This document shows positions 8,532 through 15,145 of a DNA stretch of 15,145 bases, in pieces. The notes under the pieces are model-generated. The model was given only the letters and a program-made list of their open reading frames with translations, had not been told where the DNA came from and searched no databases. Location: the NCBI RefSeq assembly GCF_000988165.1, contig NW_020169381.1, positions 1 to 15,145 on the forward strand, in the 5' to 3' direction. Position numbers and translations under genes: made by a program. Each line of letters starts with the position of its first letter. The stretch's first letter is position 1. The stretch comes from Vairimorpha ceranae (Eukaryota; Microsporidia; Nosematidae).

Positions 8532-9304
8532 CTACTTACACCAATAACCTTTTTTTTCAAATTTTAAATCTAATTTGTTAGCATTGAATATTCTCTCACT
8601 ATACCGATTTCCTATTTTGATAACATTTACTTTATTTGCTCTGTATAGATAGTTGAATGTTGTTGTTATTTTAAGGGGGTCATATTTATTGATAATAGCC
8701 ATAGGTGATCTTTGTAGATTTCGGTTATAATCAATGTTTATGGAAGTTTCCACTTTTGTAATTGCTTTTTTTATTATTAATACTTAGAACGAACGTAATG
8801 ATTTTGTTTAATGCCTCTGAGATACCATTTAACTTGCTGTGTATGCTGGAGTAAAATATGATTGATTCCCTTTTCCTTCAAATAACTTTGTGTTTGCTTG
8901 CTAATATATTGCCTTCCGTTATCGGCCGTTATTACTTTTGGAACACCATGTACTTCAATCCATTTTTCTATAGTATTAATTACCGCCTCCGAATTAATAT
9001 TATATAAAAAATATAATTTAGTAAACCTTGAAAATATATCTGTAATTGTAAAAATATATCCTGTCTTTTTTCTTTCGGGGCAAATATATTCATCTAGACT
9101 GAATGGACCATAGATATCTGTACTTATGTTTTTAAAAGGTAAAGTGGTTTTCATCCATCCTTTCAATATTTTTTTAAAGTTATTGCTTTTAAATATTCCA
9201 CATATCCTACGTTCTTTAGATATTTTAAACATTTGCATATACAATTCTTTAATATAGTAATAATATAAAGTATTAATTTTTTTATGTTCGCTGTATTTAT
9301 GCAT
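8532..9304 (-). pseudogene. Ty3/Gypsy integrase domain, frameshifted
   Basis: The main open segment (9304-8777, 175 codons) starts with a worn zinc-binding region (H2, H7, RICG at 34-37). It holds the first catalytic Asp in STDIYGPF (residue 63) and the second in ITADNGRQYIS (residue 128). The third residue lies in another frame at about 8817-8819, where the family SER reads SQR, so the Glu is Gln. Its spacing of about 35 residues from Asp128 fits DD35E. Past another shift, 8753-8532 encodes the C-terminal part with YNRNLQRSPMAIINKYDPL, matching the YN...H..TG.SPFE block, and NRYSERIFNANKLDLKFEKK. The domain is inactive, because of the frameshifts and the lost Glu. Confidence 0.88.
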
Positions 9305-9370
9305 AAATCTTAAAAATTTTAATTCCTTTTGAATGTTCTACTATCACTTTATTTTGATTATTTACAATTA

Positions 9371-9945
9371 ATTTACTATTATTTTCATAAACACTAAATT
9401 CTTTATTATCTTCTCTATATGAGTTTCTTTCTCTAAATTTTTACTCTTTGCAAACTGGTTCTTTGATAAAATATCTGCAATACAATTCTGTTTTCTTTTA
9501 TATGTTAAATTATACGATCAAATTAATTTAAGATTAATTTTTATCTGATAATTCTTGAATTTACTGCTTTGTTTTTGTAAATGCAATTTCTGCTGTCTGT
9601 ATGTATTTCTACATGTGTTCCTTGAATAATGTTTTTGAATGCTATAAAGGATAATATAATCGCCTAAAACTCTTTTTCCACAATTGTATAATTCAATTCC
9701 GTTCCTGTAAATTTTTGCTATAATATCTTATTATTTAATCATTTTGAAACAACACTGCCTATTCCTTCTTCAGATACGTCACATTGTATGGTGAAGTTTT
9801 TGTGTGACCAAGATAATTGCAAATATGTCTTTTTCTGATATATATTCTTTAATTTTTTTATTTCTAATATCATACTGGGCTCAATTCTTATACTTTTACT
9901 ACCATTCCTTAACAAGTGTGTTAAACTTGCAATTCGTCTAGACAT
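9371..9945 (-). pseudogene. Ty3/Gypsy RNase H domain, frameshifted
   Basis: The segment 9945-9739 ends with FTIQCDVSEEGIGSVVSK, the family F...TDAS..G.GAVL block, with the first catalytic Asp at residue 56. In other frames ELNYTIVEKEF (family NY...EKE.LA) is followed by VEIHTDSRNC, which holds a further active-site Asp. The segment 9487-9371 reads NCIADILSKNQF, the N..AD.LSR motif that closes RNase H in Ty3/Gypsy pol. At least two frameshifts are present. The N-terminal part of the 68-codon segment is the RT-RNase H connection. Confidence 0.85.
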
Positions 9946-9988
9946 ATTTGGTATAAATTTTCATACCAATTAAGAACGCCTAAAGTCT

Positions 9989-10635
9989 CTATATGTCCCG
10001 TTTGGTTGTAATTTCCTTATCAAATATCTTATTATCTAAATATTTTGTTCTAGGTAATACTCCTTCGATATTTACTTCATATCCCAATACTTCAATTTGT
10101 TTTTGAAAGAAATTGATTGTTCGAAATTTATTTATACAGTTTTTTAAGTACTTCTGAAACTGTTTTACAATAATCTTTTTGCCTTTGTTATATATTATTA
10201 TGTCGTCTATGAATGCAAACACGTTACCAATGTCACCAAGAATGTTTGCTATATATTTTTGAAATGGTTTATTAAGACCAGGCTTAATACCGAAAGGGAT
10301 TATTTTATATTCCCATTGTTGTCCTTTCAAAAAAAGTGATGTGTTTTTTTACTTTGCTCATCAATCATTATCTGATTGAATCCTTTACTTAAATCTAATT
10401 GAGTAAAATATCTATTTTTCACAATATTAATTAAACAATCATCTATATTGGGTAAAATCCACGGATCATCAATATGACATTTTTCAATTTCTCTGTAATT
10501 TACTTCAAGTCTAAGTCCTTATTTGTTTTTTTACTAAAAAACGCCAGGCTTACTGTGTAGGAAAACTTCATTCAATTATGTCTTCATCTATTAACCTTTT
10601 GATTTCCTGTTTACCCTTTTTGATGTATTTAAATG
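9989..10635 (-). pseudogene. Ty3/Gypsy reverse transcriptase domain, frameshifted
   Basis: On the minus strand, KQEIKRLIDEDIIE (near 10600) is the family helix before the S.WASP block. After shifts and stops, NYREIEKCHIDDPWILPNID is followed by YFTQLDLSKGFNQI (LDL..GY.QI block with its catalytic Asp, about 10369-10398). The 113-codon piece 10330-9989 starts with KGQQWEYKIIPFGIKPGLNK (matches W......PFGL..AP..F) and carries the FIDDIIIY catalytic box. The paired Asp codons are at 10207-10202, with F in place of the usual Y or V before the .DD. QIEVLGYEVNIEGVLP matches the FLG......G thumb block. At least three frameshifts separate the pieces. Confidence 0.92.
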
Positions 10636-11127
10636 TCACTGTATTAGATTTTTCTTAATTTGTGATATTTTTTCTGATATTATAAAAGATTCTTTTACTC
10701 CTTTTAAAATTTTAAATTTCTCATTATTAATTTTGCAAAGTGTAAAAAATTTATTAAAAATTTCATCTTCACTATTAAAACATAACTTCTCTACTAAGTG
10801 TTGATCTAATTTTTCACCAACTCCGTTGGCAATTCCCATCATTTCCACCACACCCACCTGGAAGTTTATTTTTGCATTGTTATCAAATAAGAATCTGTTT
10901 CCTAATAGTAATGTAGTTGGTATCTGTTTAAAACATAAAATTTAACTTCGAATGCTTTTTCTTTTATTCTTATTTTATTGTTAATTATTCTGTCTGTATC
11001 TACTATTTGATTGTTCCAAAAACTATTGTTGTCTTCTTTCCCGTACTTATAAAAAGATTTAGTTTCTTACTTCATTCCCACTAGCGTAATTGTGATCCGA
11101 ACCACCATCTACTAAAAGTGAAATTTT
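10636..11127 (-). pseudogene. Retroviral-type aspartic protease and protease-RT linker, degenerate
   Basis: The active-site block at 11127-11062 reads ISLLVDGGSDHNYASGNEVRN. The family D[ST]G[AS] is DGGS here, with the Asp at 11109-11107. Downstream, in other frames, come FEVKFYVLNR and then LLLGNRFLFDNNAKINF (about 10911 onward), matching the C-terminal ILG.DFL block that packs beneath the active site. The same frame continues to 10636 as a charged linker toward the RT, with EIFNKFFTLCKINNEKFKIL. It is interrupted by two stops and at least one shift, so it is inactive. Confidence 0.8.
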
Positions 11128-11390
11128 TTATTTTTAATAATTTTTTCGATGTTAATTTCATTCTCTGGGTTTACGTATTGTTGTATAACCATATTTTTAT
11201 TCTTAACTTTATCATGGTCAAATTTTTAATATTTTTAAAGTGTAATAACTCTGAGTATTGTGTGCATAATCCTCTTTATGTAAGCTGCATCATTTTGTGC
11301 TTTTTTCTGTTATACAATTGTTTCTTTTGTAATCTAAATGTTTAATCGTGTCTTTATCTATTTTAAGTAACGATTTATTTTCTTCTTATA

Positions 11391-11910
11391 CTAAAAATCG
11401 TAAATTTCACTTATAAATAAATAATCAAGTTTATGCGGGTTAATTCCAGGTGCGTGTAATCTCCTAATTCCTTTAAAAATACATACTTCTGCCATTTTAT
11501 TATAAGTTTTGATTATTCTAAAGGTTGTTATAAAAGCTATATGCTTAATTTTTTTGTACATAAATTCTCTATATTCTTTAATTGTTTCAATCATGCTTTG
11601 ACTAATACTATCTAATTCTCTAATGCACTGTCTTTTGTTTTCTACTAAATAAATTAAATTATGTAATCGTAAACGTAATTTTGCAAAAATAGTTACTAGA
11701 AAACAACTCTTTACTTTAATCGTAAATGCAACCCAAACTGATATTAGGCATCTGCTTATCTGTCTATGAAAAAGCCTTTGCTAAATTGTCAAATTTCGTA
11801 ATGTACTTTATTGTTAACTCATTCTTTATGTTACATATTTTTAGTAACTTTTCCTTGCCTTTAACACTAGTTCCAGAAATAATTTTTTCAAACTCTACAA
11901 TCTTTTTACA
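11391..11910 (-). pseudogene. Ty3/Gypsy gag-like protein, degenerate
   Basis: Two long minus-strand segments overlap in different frames. 11910-11764 contains GTSVKGKEKLLKICNIKNEL and YITKFDNLAKAFS before a stop, typical of gag helices. A frame open from about 11778 to 11391 continues with FAKLRLRLHNLIYLVENKRQ and RELDSISQSMIETIKEYREF, ending at TAA. It is strongly helical and charged. Farther down, near 11285-11321, the sequence could be a worn CCHC zinc knuckle (YN.RKK.HKM), but two of its Cys positions are gone. Assignment rests on position before protease and on general gag character. Confidence 0.6.
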
Positions 11911-12301
11911 TTAAAAAAAATTTCTCTTTTGTACATATATCCCTCCTCAACATCACTTGAAAAATCGGGCTAGCTGTCCCGATTTAAAATAACTTTCTAA
12001 ATAGATCTTTATTACTGTCCCGCTTTGGTTACTATTTTTTTTTACTGATATTTGAATATTCTATCACATCAACTTTTAATAAACTTTCTTTTTAATAATT
12101 TTATTTAAAAAAATAAAATTCAAGAAAATTCATAAAATAAAAAATTTTTAAATTGTAGTATTGTCGAAGCTGAAAATCTTTTACAATAAGATCGTTTATT
12201 TGGATCCATATAGCTTCTTCTTCCTTATTGTTAAGGTTCCAGTAAAAGATGTTTTATAGCTTTAAATAGATAAAAAAACTAAGCAAACAAATAGATTCTT
12301 A
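11911..12301. other. Ty3/Gypsy 5' flank with hairpin
   Basis: AT-rich sequence upstream of gag. It holds a perfect 8-bp stem at 11962-11985 (AAATCGGG, loop CTAGCTGT, CCCGATTT). A second CTGTCCCG occurs near 12015-12023, so the CTGTCCCG block is repeated about 40 bp apart. These could be worn leader or LTR features, but no LTR partner was found. The remainder shows no gene. Confidence 0.45.
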
Positions 12302-12435
12302 ATTAAGATGTTAAGACTACATGTATGTAATTTATATAGTAAATTAACTGTTTCTTTCAGAATAATGAATATTAAAACAGATTAGATGTAATGAAACAAA
12401 TTAAAAGTGTGGTCATCTGCTAGTTGCATCATGAC
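12302..12435. repeat. Dispersed direct repeat, copy 2 (copy 1 at 350-485)
   Basis: Same order of blocks as copy 1: AATTAAGATGTTA, ACTACATGT, ATTAACTGTTT, AAAACAGATTAGATGTA, TAGTTGCATCATGA. Similarity fades after about 12440, with a weak match near 12498-12520. A Merlin element begins about 100 bp farther on. If the repeat is a MULE terminus, this would be a MULE copy interrupted by the Merlin insertion. Confidence 0.75.
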
Positions 12436-12539
12436 AGGTATTTTACCACGCAAATCAAAAAAAACTTTGTAAAATCGTCTAAAGCGTGCATGTTGAAAAT
12501 TTGGTAAATTGATTAATTAAGACAAGTGTTAACTTTTTT

Positions 12540-12600
12540 GGCTAAAAATAGCTTTATTAAGCAGATTTTACAGAGGGCAAAAAAAATTATTTTTAACCCT
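12540..12600. repeat. Left TIR of the Merlin element
   Basis: Inverted partner of 13511-13569 with only a few substitutions over about 60 bp. The two TIRs are more alike than the ends of the Tc1/mariner element here, so this insertion is probably younger. Confidence 0.9.
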
Positions 12601-12624
12601 TCTTTAAAAATGGGAAGAATTTTT

Positions 12625-13425
12625 ATGACAAACGAAGAAATACAAAATTTGTATTTTTAAGTAAAATCGTCAAAACAAAAATAAAAATGTCCTCGTTGTT
12701 CATCTGATACTCGAATCAATGCCCCGATGGCTTTTTTTTGCGATGTAAATGGAAAAGGTGCAGATTGTTATTTATTATCTGGAAAAGCACCTTTTTTGAA
12801 CACGCACACCTTGACCATATTTTACTGAGTAAATAATTAATTTATGGTTTACAAGTGCTTCTTATGGTCTAACGGCGCACATATAGGCTGTAGTAAACAA
12901 AATATAGTCAATGTAATAAATAAACTGCAGATCTTAAAATATTTATGGGCGATATCTTAAAGACGCAAACAAATTGGAGGAAACAACATCGTTGTTGAAA
13001 TCAATAAATCAAAAACAGGAAAGAATAAATATAACAAGGGAAAGCCTGTAAAAGGGTTTTAATGTTTTGGAATGGTAGAACGTACTACCGATAAAAAAAC
13101 AATTTTCGTTATTATATAAAAACATGACAGGCAAACCTTAATTTTTAATAATTTAAACACGTTAATACTGAATCCACAATATACGCAGATACGCGCAAAG
13201 CTTATTATGATTTAGGATTATATTTTAAAAAAAACTACATGGTGAAATTATTCAGTAACTTTTATAACCAAAAAAACAGGTGTTCATACTAACACAATAG
13301 AGGAAAACTGGCGTTCATCAAAAGCCTCTATACCTAATAGGTGCAGGAAAGAAAGACTTGCTTCTTTATTTTTTTCTAGATATATAATTATTAAAAATGA
13401 AACTCCATTACCACTAAAATTCTAA
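12625..13425 (+). pseudogene. Merlin-type (ISXO2/IS1595-like) transposase, degenerate copy 2
   Basis: ATG 12625 to TAA 13425 is 266 codons with no net frameshift. The zinc ribbon shows KCPRCSSDTR (12685 onward) and a later Cys pair that is partly lost. THTLTIF precedes an HTH with IGCSKQNIVNVINKLQ. GGNNIVVEINKSKTGKNKYN corresponds to the family GGPG.IVEIDESKFGKRKY, with the first catalytic Asp replaced by Asn. CFGMVERTTDKK follows a stop at the usual Trp. The second Asp lies in TIYADTRKAYYDLG (GAT 13188-13190) in a shifted frame, and a compensating shift near 13267 restores GVHTNTIEENWRSSKAS with the catalytic Glu kept. About eight stops and two compensating indels make it inactive. Confidence 0.92.
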
Positions 13426-13510
13426 ATAAAATATTTAATTATGTTTGTCAGTTTTATTTATTTAATGTCTTCTTACAAATTATCTTATGCAATAAAAATT
13501 GAAAAAGAAG

Positions 13511-13569
13511 GACTAAAAATAATTTTTTTTGTCCCCTGTAAAATCTGCCTAGTAAAGCTATTTTTAGCC
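13511..13569. repeat. Right TIR of the Merlin element
   Basis: Reads outward as ...CTGTAAAATCTGCCTAGTAA and ends in TTTTTAGCC. Pairs with 12540-12600. Confidence 0.9.
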
Positions 13570-13857
13570 CTTTTTTTAAGTGTATTGCAGTGTAACAAAC
13601 GTAATATCTAAAAAAGTGGTAATAATACGCTAAGAATATCTTTAAATAACATATTAAAAATAGTTAAATATGGTTTTTAATTAATCATTTCACAAATAAA
13701 TATTTAATTTCATATAACAGTAAGGTGGCGGAGAACCGAAAAGCATCAAAAGTTTTTGTTAATTAATTTGTATTTTCATGGTCGCACAGATTTACACATT
13801 TAAAGAATGTTTACGATATTCTTAAATTCAGAGAATTATGTATAATCTTACTTAAAA
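13570..13857. other. Spacer, possibly pol sequence 3' of the protease remnant
   Basis: AT-rich, no clear domain. On the minus strand short frames run on from the protease remnant (for example NLCDHENTN), which would suit the protease-RT linker of the same retroelement. No RT block was found before the Merlin element begins. Confidence 0.35.
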
Positions 13858-14125
13858 TTTAGTAATAGACGTCATGATAATTACTAGGAAAGACTTTGTT
13901 GGAGTAGTCTAAAAACATCTTTATTGGTAAAAATTCTTTTTAATTATTGGATACCAATAATTTGTGATGTCCTGACGCATCAAGGACAAAATACCTAAAC
14001 TAACAATCCAAAACCTTTTACACTAAAGTTGTGTTGTCTCACTAATTAAACTTCTCCTCAATTGGACACGTGTTGATTCCAACAGACTTTTTATAGAAAA
14101 CTGTGGCATCCCCACAAATCAAATA
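13858..14125 (-). pseudogene. Second Ty3/Gypsy-like aspartic protease remnant
   Basis: A single minus-strand frame of 89 codons with about six stops. It opens YLICGDATVFYKKSVG, which aligns with the family LIDSGA[ST]VSFI block, with the D, S and G positions all substituted. IEEKFN and DNTTLV then match the flap side (family ..DG...). FRYFVLDASGHHKLLVSNN aligns with the F.VL......LILG.DFL block. KEFLPIKMFLDYSNKVF corresponds to the usual ..I.DY.NK.. end of the fold. The size fits a retropepsin domain of about 90 residues. It differs from the protease at 10858-11127, so it comes from another element. The identification rests on pattern only. Confidence 0.55.
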
Positions 14126-14453
14126 TTTAAAATTTTAATTAAATGGCGAATCAGTAGATTTTGATTAATTAATTTTAAATAAAAAAGAAAACCCCGAATT
14201 TAGGGGTTGTAATGCAGTCAAACACGACTAAAATAAATCACTTCAATATTATTTCTATTGTTGAATAGCACCTCGACGGGGGTTACGTCAAAAACATATA
14301 AAAAAATGTGTCTATTTTTATCTTATTTCTTTTACGCAAACAGTTGTTCTGTCGCCCTATGCATATGCATATTATAAAAATTTCTACTATCAATTTTTTA
14401 TTTCTTTCTTTTAAATCTTTATTTTATGATAATAAATTAATAATTCAACTAGT
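14126..14453. other. AT-rich region with hairpin and palindrome
   Basis: No gene recognised. 14190-14208 is a hairpin (AACCCC, loop GAATTTA, GGGGTT), and 14358-14371 is a perfect 14-bp palindrome (TATGCATATGCATA). On the minus strand a short frame includes DVTPVEVLFNNRNNIEV near 14275-14220. It could be gag-pol sequence 5' of the protease remnant, but I cannot confirm this. Confidence 0.4.
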
Positions 14454-14720
14454 TTGAATGTAAGAAGTTTGTTCAAAAAATTATTTTTACTTTTATTTGT
14501 CATAGTTCAGGCAATAATTAATAAAATAAAAAATTTATTGTTAAAAAATGTAAAACATCATAAAAAAAGCCACCAGACAATTGAAAACTCCACTGTAAAA
14601 ACAAAACATCAATATTGCGCTTACACGCCAGAATACCTTCACGGCCTTGCTTATAGGAGAAAAGAATATTCTTTAAGTAACAGAATCCTTGGTCTACTTA
14701 AAGACCATTTTTTATCTTAA
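14454..14720 (+). CDS. Putative secreted small protein, gene-family member lacking an ATG start
   Basis: The 88-codon frame ends at TAA 14718-14720. It has no ATG in frame. An in-frame TAA lies at 14433-14435 and the best-placed start is TTG at 14454. From there the product has a basic n-region (VRSLFKK), a hydrophobic stretch LFLLLFVIVQA and a Lys-rich linker, which together look like a signal peptide or membrane anchor. The C-terminal half, from ENSTVKTKHQYCAYTPEYLHG to the end, is conserved in the inverted copy at 1-192. Conservation is codon-wise, which favours a real protein in the past. The ATG may have mutated to TTG, or a first exon may be missing. Function unknown; possibly a secreted or host-exported family of the parasite. 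Confidence 0.5.
   Translation: MNVRSLFKKLFLLLFVIVQAIINKIKNLLLKNVKHHKKSHQTIENSTVKTKHQYCAYTPEYLHGLAYRRKEYSLSNRILGLLKDHFLS
14520..14707. repeat. Right arm of the long-range inverted repeat (partner 1-192)
   Basis: Reverse-complement match to 1-192, covering the linker and C-terminal coding part of the 14454-14720 ORF. The hydrophobic N-terminal part is outside the repeat, so the two copies share only their C-terminal halves. Confidence 0.85.
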
Positions 14721-15145
14721 GCGAGCGTACATAACAACATCGGCATGGCTCAATACAATAATTAAGAACACAAATTAGTTCAGAGGAGCGATACAGCAAA
14801 AAAATATAATAAATTTTTTTAATAAGAGTGTAAATTATAAAATTTTTAAGTTAAGTTTTAAAAGTTAAGAATTTATTCAAGGTTTTCTCATGAACAAAAG
14901 GGGTGATGAGACACATAATGTAACGTATAGAAAAATGTTAGTGATTTTTATTCTTAGGACAAATACAAAATGTTTTTTTTTTACATAACTTATTTTTAAG
15001 ATTTTAGTTTTGTCTAAAAAAGTCATATAATAGTTCTCACTTTTTTAATAAGGTAGCTTTAATTTACCATTGTACATATGCAACTACAATCTCATAAATG
15101 AATAAAATTTCTGTTAGGCGAAAAAAACAATACTTATAATAAATA
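14721..15145. other. AT-rich right edge without recognised features
   Basis: No ORF with family resemblance, RNA gene or repeat partner was recognised. Long A and T runs are frequent. A matching flank for the left arm cannot be tested because position 1 is the window edge. Confidence 0.4.

Larger units (their letters stand above)
8532..11910 (-). mobile_element. Ty3/Gypsy-type retrotransposon, degenerate, LTRs not found
   Basis: On the minus strand, pieces occur in the order gag, aspartic protease, reverse transcriptase, RNase H, integrase. That is the order of Ty3/Gypsy (Metaviridae) elements; Ty1/Copia would place integrase before RT. About 3.4 kb of coding relic remains, spread over many frames with numerous stops. 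No LTR pair, primer binding site or polypurine tract could be identified. The best candidate 3' flank (8152-8531) does not match the 5' flank. The 5' flank and the sequence beyond it hold another repeat (12302-12435). Confidence 0.9.
12540..13569 (+). mobile_element. Merlin-type DNA transposon with about 60-bp TIRs
   Basis: The left terminus GGCTAAAAATAGCTTTATTA (12540 onward) matches the inverted right terminus GGCTAAAAATAGCTTTACTA (ending 13569). Pairing continues through GCAGATTTTACAG and AAAAAAAATTATTTTTA to about 60 bp. The element is about 1030 bp and carries one ISXO2-like transposase gene, as Merlin elements do. CTTTTTT flanks both sides (12533-12539 and 13570-13576) and may be the worn 8-9 bp target duplication. 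An alternative is AAGTGT at 12524-12529 and 13578-13583. Confidence 0.9.

Noticed and set aside
8898..9113. 71-codon plus-strand ORF
   Set aside because: Lies antisense to the integrase catalytic core, which has clear family motifs on the minus strand. It is a shadow frame.
11118..11345. 75-codon plus-strand ORF rich in Phe and Leu
   Set aside because: Antisense to the gag-protease junction of the Ty3/Gypsy relic. Its hydrophobic look follows from T-rich DNA.
11726..11914. 62-codon plus-strand ORF
   Set aside because: Antisense to the gag segment containing KGKEKLLKICNIKNEL. No independent support.
8357..12198. Shared 13-mer ATAAGATCGTTTA at 8357 and 12186 as LTR evidence
   Set aside because: Similarity does not extend on either side, so I cannot treat it as an LTR match. 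A chance match or a tiny remnant is possible.
12524..13583. AAGTGT as target duplication of the Merlin element
   Set aside because: If used, the outermost 10 or so bases of the two TIRs would not pair. CTTTTTT directly outside GGCTAAAA fits better, although neither is certain.
14456..14466. ATG followed at once by GTAAG-like sequence as a start codon with a 5' splice site
   Set aside because: ATGTAAGAAG lacks a clean GTAAGT donor, and no nearby branch site and acceptor restores the conserved frame.
1..15145. tRNA, rRNA or CRISPR
   Set aside because: Reading by eye showed no cloverleaf with a GTTC-type T arm, no rRNA core string and no regularly spaced direct repeats.

Overview
This 15.1 kb window is extremely A+T-rich. 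It contains no intact gene that I can recognise. It is a graveyard of degenerate transposable elements from at least four eukaryotic groups, with an inverted pair of copies of a small gene-family fragment near its two ends. The base composition, the lack of bacterial or phage signals, and the mix of Merlin, Tc1/mariner, Mutator-like (MULE) and Ty3/Gypsy elements suggest a eukaryotic parasite with a TE-rich, AT-rich genome. A microsporidian of the Nosema/Vairimorpha type fits best. That assignment is inference, not something the sequence proves.

Layout, left to right. 1-192 (minus, cut by the window edge) is a frameshifted copy of the small protein gene seen again at 14454-14720. 350-485 is a repeat that recurs at 12302-12435. 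About 545-1402 (plus) is a broken MULE transposase, possibly extending to 1620 or 1958. 2836-3290 is a GC-richer island with short open frames of unknown origin. 3485-3673 (minus) is a 62-codon unknown ORF. 5113-5863 (plus) is a broken Merlin (ISXO2/IS1595-like) transposase. 5947-7641 is a full-length but dead Tc1/mariner element with about 200-bp terminal inverted repeats of IR/DR type and a transposase on the minus strand. 8532-11910 (minus) is a decayed Ty3/Gypsy element in the order gag, protease, RT, RNase H, integrase, with no LTR pair that I could find. 12540-13569 is a second Merlin element with about 60-bp TIRs and an almost frame-preserved transposase pseudogene. 13858-14125 (minus) is a protease remnant of another Ty3/Gypsy element. 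14454-14720 (plus) is an open frame with a signal-peptide-like start but no ATG. The rest is AT-rich sequence with nothing I can name.

The transposases identify themselves by family motifs, yet each has premature stops, frameshifts or lost catalytic residues, so none should be active. Nothing here forms an operon or pathway. The notable points are the element diversity, the conserved end architecture of the Tc1 and Merlin elements, the mirrored end repeats, and several unassigned repeats and ORFs.
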